Origin: JAAEQG01 sp023133475
Lineage (GTDB): Bacteria > Planctomycetota > Phycisphaerae > UBA1845
Direction of reading: 5' to 3'
DNA: 40,497 bases
Assembly: GCA_030631415.1 (NCBI GenBank)
Contig: DAOVLE010000016.1
Coordinates: forward strand, 1 to 40,497
Shown here: positions 14,846 through 21,989 of the stretch, in pieces
Numbering within the stretch: position 1 is the first letter of the stretch
Layout of the letters: every line of letters begins with the position of its first letter
Notes under the pieces: generated by a model
What the model was told of the DNA's origin: nothing
Seen by the model: only the letters and a program-made list of their open reading frames with translations
Databases searched by the model: none
Position numbers and translations under genes: made by a program

Positions 14846-14937
14846 ATCTGACTTTACAGGAAGCGTGCAATCCTTGGGCTTGTCGAGAGCACCCGGCGCC
14901 CGTACAATCTCAACCTTCCAAGAATAGGAGACCTGAA

Positions 14938-15069
14938 ATGCTCGAACTGGATATTGGCGGGTGGTTGTTGGGGCCGGAATTCCTGGGTTCGCTGGCAGCG
15001 TTCATCAGCTCGATCCTGAGCTCAATTGCAGCCGTAATCATTGGGCGTGCCTTCGGCACGACTCCATAA
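14938..15069 (+). CDS. Small hydrophobic peptide, 43 aa
   Basis: Unrecognised. The frame starts with ATG preceded by AGGAG at good spacing and encodes an acidic N-terminus (MLELDIGGW) followed by a long apolar segment (LLGPEFLGSLAAFISSILSS then IAAVIIG) and a short tail. This looks like a single membrane-spanning or membrane-associated peptide. Such peptides are often small membrane regulators, toxins of type I systems or signalling peptides, but nothing here identifies which. A second small membrane-type frame lies 115 bases downstream on the same strand. Confidence 0.5.
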   Translation: MLELDIGGWLLGPEFLGSLAAFISSILSSIAAVIIGRAFGTTP

Positions 15070-15184
15070 TCACCTCCTGACCCCAAGCGATGCCGGGGTT
15101 TGTGCGGGTAAGCTGCCGATGTTCGCAGGACTACCCTTTTCCAGGTAAGTCATAGCGATGGGCTTGGGTTTCGAAGGGAAATAG

Positions 15185-15322
15185 ATGGTGCATGAATTGC
15201 TAAGCATTAGCATAGAGGTTCTCCCCAATCTTCGAGAGCATTTGCCACGCCTGATTTTGGATTGCATTGCGTTGGTCGCTATTGTTGTCTACTGGAGGGC
15301 ATCGAGGAAACAGCGCCGATAG
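15185..15322 (+). CDS. Candidate small membrane peptide, 45 aa
   Basis: Unrecognised. ATG at 15185 with GAAGGGAAATAG upstream. The peptide has an amphipathic N-terminal half (MVHELLSISIEVLPNLREHL), an apolar segment (LILDCIALVAIVVYW) and a strongly basic end (RASRKQRR), the layout of a one-pass membrane protein with a cytoplasmic tail. Confidence is limited by the short length and the lack of homologs I can name. Confidence 0.35.
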   Translation: MVHELLSISIEVLPNLREHLPRLILDCIALVAIVVYWRASRKQRR

Positions 15323-15358
15323 GGGAACGCCGCATAGGAATCTGTATACTATCAGTTG

Positions 15359-15413
15359 TAAGGCGGGTTCTACCCGCCGCGTGATGCCCAACGGCGGGTA
15401 AAACCCGCCCTAC
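15359..15413. repeat. Double-hairpin GGCGGGT/ACCCGCC element, full copy
   Basis: Left arm GGCGGGTTCTACCCGCC, linker GCGTGATGCCCAAC, right arm GGCGGGTAAAACCCGCCCTAC. Confidence 0.9.
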
Positions 15414-15487
15414 AACGGTGATTATGCCGTTTTCTCAGTTTTTACGCTCCATTTTTCACGCTCTCCTACTACACGCTCCGTTCTACA

Positions 15488-15691
15488 CGCTCCCCTTCGG
15501 GTCGCCGCTAAACGCTATGGACTTGTCGCCGCTAAACGTTGCGGATTGTCGCCGCTGACCCACATGTTTCATGAGCGCAGAGACGCAGAGAACGCAGAGA
15601 AGAAGGGAGTGCACCCAACGACAATTGTTTCCTCTCCCCCATTTTCCATTTTTCATTTTCAATTTTCCATTTTCTCCATTCTCCATTCTCC
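15488..15691 (+). repeat. Composite repeat: TCGCCGCTAAA units, GCAGAG block, heptamer arrays
   Basis: GTCGCCGCT cores at 15501, 15525 and 15548 (periods 24 and 23), then CCCACATGTTTCATGAGCGC, the GCAGAGACGCAGAG block, GTGCACCCAACGACAAT, and period-7 arrays of ATTTTCC-type and ATTCTCC units. The right two thirds recur in the same order at 25158-25285, and the left third recurs at 1 and at 27850. Confidence 0.9.
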
Positions 15692-15838
15692 ATTCATCAA
15701 GTTCCCTATTCCGCTGGACTTTTACCGTTTCGGTGGGTATATTGCGGGATTAGGGGGTATCGTCCCAGGGGTAGGGGCGAGCACGTGGAATTCGTAGAGC
15801 ACCCCAATTCACAAATTCGTCTAACCAGGAGGATGAGC

Positions 15839-17617
15839 ATGGGCAGGAGTGTGGTGATTGTCGCAACGGCGTTAGCTGTGGTGTTGGCTGGAGTCGCGAT
15901 GGGTGATCCGATGGAGTGGCCGACGTCCGGCGGGGGGAACGGGCATTTTTATGAAGCTATATTGGTGACCTCGGGGATCAGTTGGTATTCGGCGAACTCC
16001 GCCGCCCAGGCTACCGGTGGGTATCTGGCTACCATTCATTCCTGGGCGGAGAACTTGTTTGTCTACAACCTGGTGAGCGGGAATCCGGATTTCTGGTTTA
16101 TCGATGGAGCCAACAATACACAAGGCCCCTGGCTTGGGGGGTATCAGCTGTCGGGTTCGCCGGAACCGGGTGGCGGGTGGTCCTGGGTAACCGGTGAGCC
16201 GTGGGGCACCTATACCCACTGGAGTCCCGGGGAGCCCAACAACACTGGTGGAAACGAGGATGGCCTGCAATTCTTTGCTGTTGGGACAAACCCAACTGAT
16301 CGATCCTTTTGGAACGATGTCAGGCGTCAGAATAACATTTTGGGGTATATCGTCGAGTACGATCCCGTCGCCCCGACGATCACCAGCCATCCAGTCAGCC
16401 AGACCGCCTGCGTGGGGGACAGCGTGACCTTCAACGTAACCGCGACCGGGACGCCACCACTACACTATCAATGGAGAAAGGACGGGATTTGCATCGCTGG
16501 GGCAAACTCGACAAGCTATACCATCAATTGGGTAACGGAGAGCTGGGCCGGGGGATATGCTTGCGAGGTGACCAACGCGGTTGGTAACGTGTTCAGCAAC
16601 ACGGCATTTTTGACGGTCGAGGTAGCCCCGTCGATCACCTCCGATCCCTCAAACACATCAACTTGTGAGGGTGGGGCTGTGAGCTTCAGCGTCACCGCCG
16701 GCGGAACCGCACCGTTGACTTACCAATGGCGAAAGGATGGCGTGCCCATCGGCGGCGCCAACAACAGCACCTACCTGATCGACCCTGTGCTTGCCGGCCA
16801 TGAAGGTGACTATGACGTGGTAGTGAGCAACGCCTGCGGCAGCGTAACCAGCCAAACGGCAACATTAACCGTGTTTACGGCGCCTAAGATTCTGGAGGAG
16901 CCGGACCACGTAATAGCCTGCGAAGGCGAATCCGCTGTGTTCCAGGTCGTGGCTGTCGGTAATCCTATCCTGCACTATCAGTGGTACCACAACGACTTGC
17001 CCATCCCCGGCGCCACCGACTGGAGATACGGCATCGAACAGGTCAATCCGGAACATGCCGGATACTACTGGTGTGTGGTGGCCAACGAGTGCGGCGAGGT
17101 TCACACCCGCCAGGTAAGCTTGACGCTCGGAGAGGCGCCGGTTATCCACGAGCATCCGGAGTGCCAACGCGTCTGCGAGGGAGAGGAGGCACGGTTCGTG
17201 GTGACAGTCACCGGGACTCCGAACCCCGAGTATCAATGGCGAAAGGATGAAGAGCCCATCCCCGGAGCCACCGACAATGAATACACCATCGCCTCCGCTG
17301 AACTGGAGGATATCGGGGGATATGACGTGCTGGTGACCAACGAGTGTGGCGAGGAGTTGAGCCACCGTGCGGACCTGCGAGTGGACCTGTCACCGCGTGG
17401 CGACGTCGATCGCGATTGCGACATCGACTTGCGCGATTATCGGGTATTTGAACAATGCCTGTCAGGCCCATACGTTCCACCTCCGCCCCCTCCGCCTCCG
17501 CCATTGCGTCAACTGGATCGCGTGGATTGCATCATCGAGTTCGATTTTGACGACGACCACGACGTGGACCTCGACGACTTCGGCATATTCCAGGGGATAT
17601 TTACGGGAAGCCTCTAA
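15839..17617 (+). CDS. Secreted C-type lectin / four Ig-like domains / dockerin-like protein
   Basis: Predicted surface or secreted adhesion protein of 592 residues. A signal peptide (MGRSVVIVATALAVVLAGVA) leads to a C-type lectin-like domain (about 30-178) with YLATIHSWAEN, a WIG-like region and WSPGEPNN, whose EPN triplet is the calcium/sugar-binding signature for mannose-type ligands. Four Ig-like domains follow, starting near residues 176, 262, 348 and 433; each has C-G-SVTF, a YQWRKDG-PI-GA core and G-Y-VVV-N. The end (518-592) is dockerin-like: DVDRDCDIDLRDY and DFDDDHDVDLDDF, separated by a run of nine prolines. ATG at 15839 is preferred because AGGAGG lies six bases upstream. Carbohydrate binding is likely; the ligand is unknown. 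Confidence 0.9.
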   Translation: MGRSVVIVATALAVVLAGVAMGDPMEWPTSGGGNGHFYEAILVTSGISWYSANSAAQATGGYLATIHSWAENLFVYNLVSGNPDFWFIDGANNTQGPWLGGYQLSGSPEPGGGWSWVTGEPWGTYTHWSPGEPNNTGGNEDGLQFFAVGTNPTDRSFWNDVRRQNNILGYIVEYDPVAPTITSHPVSQTACVGDSVTFNVTATGTPPLHYQWRKDGICIAGANSTSYTINWVTESWAGGYACEVTNAVGNVFSNTAFLTVEVAPSITSDPSNTSTCEGGAVSFSVTAGGTAPLTYQWRKDGVPIGGANNSTYLIDPVLAGHEGDYDVVVSNACGSVTSQTATLTVFTAPKILEEPDHVIACEGESAVFQVVAVGNPILHYQWYHNDLPIPGATDWRYGIEQVNPEHAGYYWCVVANECGEVHTRQVSLTLGEAPVIHEHPECQRVCEGEEARFVVTVTGTPNPEYQWRKDEEPIPGATDNEYTIASAELEDIGGYDVLVTNECGEELSHRADLRVDLSPRGDVDRDCDIDLRDYRVFEQCLSGPYVPPPPPPPPPLRQLDRVDCIIEFDFDDDHDVDLDDFGIFQGIFTGSL

Positions 17618-17638
17618 AAGAGAGTGTTTGGCAAGTAT

Positions 17639-17670
17639 CTGTAGGTCGGGTCTGCGGACCCGACCTACAG
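17639..17670. repeat. Perfect 14-bp palindrome (GGTCGGGTC family)
   Basis: Arms 17639-17652 and 17657-17670 around TGCG; same sequence as 1526-1559 apart from the loop. It lies 22 bases after a stop codon and has no U-tract. Confidence 0.85.
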
Positions 17671-17737
17671 GCTGTGGATTGAACCGGGAGGGCGAGGTTC
17701 GCCCTTCCAAGGGCGTCGCCGGCAGCTAGGAACCAAA

Positions 17738-17779
17738 TGGTGGGTTTCACCTCGCTCCGCGAGGTTCCACCCACCCTAC
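17738..17779. repeat. Half copy of the GGTGGG/CCCACC element
   Basis: TGGTGGGTTTCACCTCGCTC followed by CGCGAGGTTCCACCCACCCTAC; it equals the reverse complement of the left half of the element at 21684. It ends 24 bases before the Hsp70 start. Confidence 0.8.
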
Positions 17780-17803
17780 TGATAGCTTAACTCGAGGTAC
17801 AAC

Positions 17804-19567
17804 ATGGAACAGGAACCCATCATTGGGATCGACTTGGGCACGACTAATTCAGAGGTGGCTATCCTTGAGGGTGGGCGTGCCCACGTGATTTTGGAGGACG
17901 GTCAGGCCCTCCTCCCTTCGGTGGTTGGCCTGAGCGACGATGGCCAACTGCTAGTCGGCGAAGCCGCTCGCAACCAGTGGTTGCTGGCTCCGCAACGCAC
18001 CCTTCGTTCGGTCAAGCGGCGGATGGGAGAGGATGTCAAGCTCACCATGGGCGACCAGGAGTTCTCTCCGCAGGAGGCATCGGCGATGATCCTGCGGGAG
18101 TTGAAGCTTCGGGCCCAGAAGCATCTGGGGCGAGAGGTTTCCAAGGCGGTCATCACCGTGCCGGCTTATTTCAACGACGCCCAGCGTCAGGCCACCCGCG
18201 AAGCGGGCGAACTGGCTGGTCTGGAAGTGGTTCGCATCATCAACGAACCCACCGCCGCGTCCCTGACCTACGAGGCGAATCAGAGCGAGTCGCAGAAGAT
18301 TCTGGTCTACGATCTGGGCGGCGGCACGTTCGACGTGAGCATTGTCCAGATCGAAAAGAACGTGGTCGAGGTCCTCGCCAGCCACGGGGACACGCATCTG
18401 GGTGGTGACGATTTTGACAAGCTGCTTATCGATCATGTGGCTGATGGGTTCAAAAACGAGCACGGAGTCGATTTGCGTGAGGACCTTCGTGCCAATGCGT
18501 GCTTGTGGCGTGCTGTTGAGCGGGCCAAAATCCGCCTCTCCGCCGAACCATACGCCAGGATCGAAGAGGAATTCATCATTCAAAAGAAGGGTAAACCGCT
18601 GCATCTGTCCATCGAGGTGAGCCGCGATGAATACGAGGGCATGATCCGCCCGCTGATCGAGCGCACCATGAAGGCGGTGCAGACCAGCCTGGAAAACGCC
18701 GGGTTGCAGGCTGAACAGATCGACCGAATCGTCCTGGCTGGTGGTGCCACGCGCACCCCATTGGTGGGCAGCGAGTTACAAGAGCGCACGGGGCGCGAGC
18801 CGCATCTGGAGGTTGACCCGGACCTCTGTGTGGCCATGGGAGCCGCCATCCAGGCGGGGGTCATCGCCGGGGCTGATGTCGGAGCCGTTTTGGTGGACAT
18901 CACTCCGTACACGTTTGGGGTGAGTTGCCTGGGGATGCAAAACGGCATGCCCTACCCGCATTGCTTCAGCCCGATCATCCACAAGAACACTCCCTTGCCG
19001 GCATCGCGCACCCAAGCCTATTACACCACATACGACAACCAGGAGCGTGTCGATATACATATCTACCAGGGCGACGACCCCGACGCCCTGAAGAACACGC
19101 TCATCGGGCGCTTCACCATCGAAGGGCTGAGCGATGCCCCGGAGAACAACCCGATCACCTGCGGGATCGATCTGGACCTGGACGGCATCCTCAAGGTCAC
19201 TGCCCGCGAAAAGGTCAGCGGGCTCGAAAAGCACATTGTCATCGACAATGCGATCAGCCGATTCGAGGAAGAAGGGATGTCCGTCGCCGCTGAGCGGCTT
19301 AAACATTTGTTCGGCGACACCGAAGAAAAAGGCGAAACCACCTCACAAGATGAAGCCGTCTCCGAGGAAGAGAACGAAACCACCCAAATACGAACACTTC
19401 TGGAGCGGGTGCGTGGGCAGTTGCCGGGCTTCGCCCAGGAGAACCAGGACGACGTCATCGCTCTGATCGAAGACATTGACGATGCCCTGCACAAAGGTGA
19501 TCTGGGCCAGGCTCAAACGAAAGCACAGGAACTCGAGGATATCCTTTTCTACTTGGACGAGGCATGA
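17804..19567 (+). CDS. Hsp70-family chaperone (DnaK-like, short form)
   Basis: ATP-dependent chaperone of 587 residues, shorter than the usual 610-640 of DnaK. The nucleotide-binding domain is intact: IDLGTTNSEVAI (residues 9-20), VPAYFNDAQRQATREAG, INEPTAASL, LVYDLGGGTFDVS and LAGGATRTP near 310. The interdomain linker and substrate domain begin with VLVDITPYTFGVS at about residue 362, where DnaK has VLLLDVTPLSLGIE. The helical lid is shortened and ends in an acidic stretch without a DnaK-type tail. This is a specialised paralog rather than the housekeeping DnaK: there is no grpE or dnaJ beside it. Instead its stop overlaps the start of a small zinc-ribbon gene by four bases, so a dedicated partner is likely. 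Confidence 0.93.
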   Translation: MEQEPIIGIDLGTTNSEVAILEGGRAHVILEDGQALLPSVVGLSDDGQLLVGEAARNQWLLAPQRTLRSVKRRMGEDVKLTMGDQEFSPQEASAMILRELKLRAQKHLGREVSKAVITVPAYFNDAQRQATREAGELAGLEVVRIINEPTAASLTYEANQSESQKILVYDLGGGTFDVSIVQIEKNVVEVLASHGDTHLGGDDFDKLLIDHVADGFKNEHGVDLREDLRANACLWRAVERAKIRLSAEPYARIEEEFIIQKKGKPLHLSIEVSRDEYEGMIRPLIERTMKAVQTSLENAGLQAEQIDRIVLAGGATRTPLVGSELQERTGREPHLEVDPDLCVAMGAAIQAGVIAGADVGAVLVDITPYTFGVSCLGMQNGMPYPHCFSPIIHKNTPLPASRTQAYYTTYDNQERVDIHIYQGDDPDALKNTLIGRFTIEGLSDAPENNPITCGIDLDLDGILKVTAREKVSGLEKHIVIDNAISRFEEEGMSVAAERLKHLFGDTEEKGETTSQDEAVSEEENETTQIRTLLERVRGQLPGFAQENQDDVIALIEDIDDALHKGDLGQAQTKAQELEDILFYLDEA

Positions 19568-19905
19568 TGGGCGACGAGCAGAAGCGACAAACACCTCCTC
19601 ACCGGCAGCGGTGCCCGACTTGCAACGCCGCCCGGCAAGGCGAGCGGATTTGCCGGCGATGCAAGAGTGATCTAAGTATCCTTGTCCAGCTCGAAGGTTA
19701 CGCGGATGGGCTGCGCCGGCGTGCGCAACACTGTTACGCGCGTGGTTGGTATCGCCAGGCCGCCTCGTTGGCTCAAACTGCCGTCTCTTTGGAGTCCTCC
19801 CCCGAGAATTTGCGGTTGCTTGCTTGTGCCTGTTTGCTGTCCGGCGATTTCGCGCGAGCGTGGCGGACAGCCAAGCAGCTTACCAGGAGCGCAGGCTCGC
19901 AGTAA
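19564..19905 (+). CDS. Small zinc-ribbon / TPR-like protein coupled to Hsp70
   Basis: A 113-residue protein overlapping the Hsp70 stop as ATGA. Residues 15-35 hold two cysteine pairs (CPTCNAARQGERICRRC), a zinc-ribbon. The remainder is helical with TPR-like spacing: LRRRAQHCYARGWYRQAASL, LAQTAVSLESSPENLRLLA and CLLSGDFARAWRTA. The overlap implies translational coupling and near-equal production with the Hsp70. By analogy with TPR co-chaperones it may bind the Hsp70 or bring it a client; this is inference. I do not recognise a named family. A second ATG at 19567 would remove only one residue. Confidence 0.82.
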   Translation: MMGDEQKRQTPPHRQRCPTCNAARQGERICRRCKSDLSILVQLEGYADGLRRRAQHCYARGWYRQAASLAQTAVSLESSPENLRLLACACLLSGDFARAWRTAKQLTRSAGSQ

Positions 19906-20252
19906 ACCCGAGGTTGCCTCGTTGCCTCTTGCCTTTCCACCACGGATTTACTGAATATTCACTACAAAGGACTTTGCGCTGTAGTGCTAAGCTACGCCCG
20001 ATAAAGAACAAATAGCTTTTATCGTCCGATTTTATCTAAACCGGCTATGGGAGTGCTCCGAAACTTATAGGGACCTACAGAGTTCCCGGATAGAGCCGGT
20101 GCCCAACACCGGGTGACTGGGAGCTGACATTGTTCGAGAGGTCCACCGGGGAAGTCGTAGTGAAGTGAACATCGACTTCCTTATCACCGCACACGGCTGT
20201 GCGGTGCGCAGTGGCTATTCTGGTGCCGCTGTCCCCTGTCAGGGAGGATGTT
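19906..20252. other. Intergenic region and structured flagellin leader, 347 bp
   Basis: Positions 19917-19936 hold a short inverted GAGGCAAGAGGCAA-type repeat. Positions 19944-19963 carry the inverted copy of a motif seen at 9304. A sigma-28 box was sought: CCCGATAA at 19997-20004 resembles its -10 half, but no TAAA lies at the right distance. Three hairpins follow (next entry). Confidence 0.6.
20096..20206 (+). promoter_or_regulatory. Three successive hairpins upstream of flagellin
   Basis: Hairpin 1: CCGGTG/CACCGG (20096-20112). Hairpin 2: GGAAGTCG/CGACTTCC (20150-20180, 15-base loop). Hairpin 3: CACCGCACA/TGTGCGGTG (20185-20206, 4-base loop, perfect 9 bp). They end about 45 bases before the flagellin start and may form a 5' untranslated region controlling translation or mRNA stability. 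I see no match to a known riboswitch core. Confidence 0.45.
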
Positions 20253-21680
20253 ATGACTCGCATCAACACGAACATTCCCTCAATTATTGCCCAAGGCCGC
20301 ATGCGCAACAACCTGCTCGATCAGAACACGCGTTTGGAACGCTTGAGCACCGGTCTGCGTATCAACCGGGGGGCTGACGATCCGGCAGGTCTGATCGCCT
20401 CGGAGACCCTGCGCTCGGAGATTAGCGGCATTGCCCAGGCAATGGCCAACTCTGAACGGGCCATCAACATGCTGGCCACCGCCGAAGGCGCCCTCAACGA
20501 GATATCCGCTCTCTTGCTGCACATCAAGGGTTTGGTCGTGGAAATGGCCAACGAAGGGGGGTTGGGCGACGAAGAAGTCGCCGCAGACCAGCTTGAGATA
20601 GACTCCATACTCTCCAGCATCGATCGCATCTCCAACACCAGCCAATTCTCCGGCAAGAAACTGCTCAACGGCTCACTGGACTACACCCTCTCCAACGTGG
20701 ACACCAATTGCCTGGCATCAGTCCAGGTATACGGCGCACGTATCCCCGAGTCCAGCACGAAGTCCGTGGTGGTGCAGGTGACCAACTCCGCCGAAACCGC
20801 AACACTGGGGTTCGACAATGCCGACAAAGCCACCAGCGCAGTAACCATCGAATTGGCAGGCCAAAGCGGGACCGAGATTCTGTCATTTGTATCGGGCACC
20901 ACATTCGCCCAGATTATCACCGCCGCTAATGATCTCACCACCGCCACGGGAGTGTCCGCATCGCTCAGCGGCACCGCCCTGCGGTTCGACAGCACCGGTT
21001 ACGGCAGCGACGCCTATGTGAGCGTCAAGTCGATTAACGGAATTTTCGTCCAAGGCGCTCAGCAGGTCGATTCCGGGGCGACCTCCACCGATTACGGTGT
21101 GGACCCCTCCGTGCTGGTTAACGGTCAGCAAGCCAGCACCAATGGGCTGAGGATCGACAGCCGCACGGCAACCCTCGACGGAAGACTCTACCTGGACTCC
21201 GATTTCGCCCAGTCCGCCACCACCACCACCTTCCGAATCACCGGGGGCGGCTCGCTGTTCCAACTAGGCCCCGAGGTCAGCCCCCTGGGGCAGGTCCACG
21301 TGGGGCTTCAATCCGTCTCCACCGCCAACCTGGGCAACGCCGTAGTGGGCTTTCTCAATACCATCAAAACCGGCGGGACCTGTGCGGTCGATCAGGGCAA
21401 CTACATCGTGGCGGAGGACATCGTCAACCAGGCGATCAATCAGATCGCCGTATTCCGCGGCCGGCTGGGGAACCTGGAGAAAAACCAGATTCGCACCAAC
21501 ATCAACAGCCAACAAATCGCCCTGGAAAATGTGACTTCCGCTGAATCGGTCATCCGCGACGCCGACGTCGCCGTGGAGGTGTCCGCCATGACCCGAGCCC
21601 AGATACTGGTCCAGGCCACCCAGTTGACCCTCAGCGTTGCCAACCAGCAACCGCAGTTAGCACTACAATTGCTCGGCTAG
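20253..21680 (+). CDS. fliC: Flagellin
   Basis: Structural subunit of the flagellar filament, exported through the flagellar type III apparatus, hence no signal peptide. The 475-residue chain has the conserved N-terminal D0/D1 helices (MTRINTNIPSIIAQGRM, RLSTGLRINRGADDPAGL, NTSQFSGKKLLNG; residues 1-145). The variable centre is beta-rich with Thr/Ser (about 150-380). The C-terminal helices (382-475) are canonical: NQIRTNINSQQIALENVTSA and RDADVAVEVSAMTRAQIL, ending SVANQQPQLALQLLG. ATG at 20253 is preceded by AGGGAGG and fits the family start exactly. The filament cap gene follows after a repeat element, so the pair forms a small flagellar late-gene locus. Confidence 0.96.
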   Translation: MTRINTNIPSIIAQGRMRNNLLDQNTRLERLSTGLRINRGADDPAGLIASETLRSEISGIAQAMANSERAINMLATAEGALNEISALLLHIKGLVVEMANEGGLGDEEVAADQLEIDSILSSIDRISNTSQFSGKKLLNGSLDYTLSNVDTNCLASVQVYGARIPESSTKSVVVQVTNSAETATLGFDNADKATSAVTIELAGQSGTEILSFVSGTTFAQIITAANDLTTATGVSASLSGTALRFDSTGYGSDAYVSVKSINGIFVQGAQQVDSGATSTDYGVDPSVLVNGQQASTNGLRIDSRTATLDGRLYLDSDFAQSATTTTFRITGGGSLFQLGPEVSPLGQVHVGLQSVSTANLGNAVVGFLNTIKTGGTCAVDQGNYIVAEDIVNQAINQIAVFRGRLGNLEKNQIRTNINSQQIALENVTSAESVIRDADVAVEVSAMTRAQILVQATQLTLSVANQQPQLALQLLG

Positions 21681-21989
21681 ATAGTAGGGTGGGTGGAACC
21701 TCGCGGAGCGAGGTGAAACCCACCAACTGGGGACGAGTCAGTTGTAGGGCGGGTTCTACCCGCCTTTGTGGCTACATCTTATTAACCGGTGTGGTGGGTT
21801 CCGCTTCGCTCCGCGAAGCTCCACCCACCCTACATCTGCTCGAAACCAAATGGTTAGTGGCGCAGAGTGTGCGGGAGTATCTGCAAAGCCTGCCTCCAGC
21901 CCTCCTGATGTAAGTGCCGATATCGAAGGTGAGTGTGTACGGTTCACCCGCGCTGCTCCGGCACGGGTGTGATACAAGCGAGGCCTAAT
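21681..21989. other. Intergenic region, 309 bp, nested repeats
   Basis: Dominated by a GGTGGG/CCCACC element (21684-21833) that contains a half GGCGGGT hairpin (21744-21766). The last 150 bases before fliD hold no repeat and no clear promoter. Confidence 0.75.
21684..21833. repeat. GGTGGG/CCCACC element with nested GGCGGGT hairpin
   Basis: Left half GTAGGGTGGGTGGAACCTCG with a CGGAGCGAGG hairpin, right half GCTTCGCTCCGCGAAGC then CCACCCACCCTAC. Between them sits TAGGGCGGGTTCTACCCGCC, a left arm of the other hairpin family. Confidence 0.85.

Larger units (their letters stand above)
14600..14937. other. Divergent intergenic region, 338 bp
   Basis: Contains a heptamer array in minus orientation (14675-14733), the segment GGGAAACATCGTCGTTG that also accompanies the other arrays, a full double hairpin (14790-14845) and then about 75 bases of non-repeat sequence leading to a small gene. 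Confidence 0.75.
15323..15838. other. Intergenic region, 516 bp, repeat-dense
   Basis: In order: double hairpin (15359-15413), a run of degenerate ACGCTCC heptamer-like units (about 15437-15493), TCGCCGCTAAA block (15488-15560), GCAGAG block (15575-15602), the GTGCACCCAACGACAAT segment (15609-15625), heptamer arrays (15641-15691), then about 140 bases that should hold the promoter of the lectin gene. Confidence 0.8.

Noticed and set aside
19978..20031. Sigma-28 promoter for flagellin
   Set aside because: CCCGATAA at 19997 resembles the -10 half, but no TAAA stands 15 bases upstream; TAAA at 20002 is also at the wrong distance from GTCCGATT.
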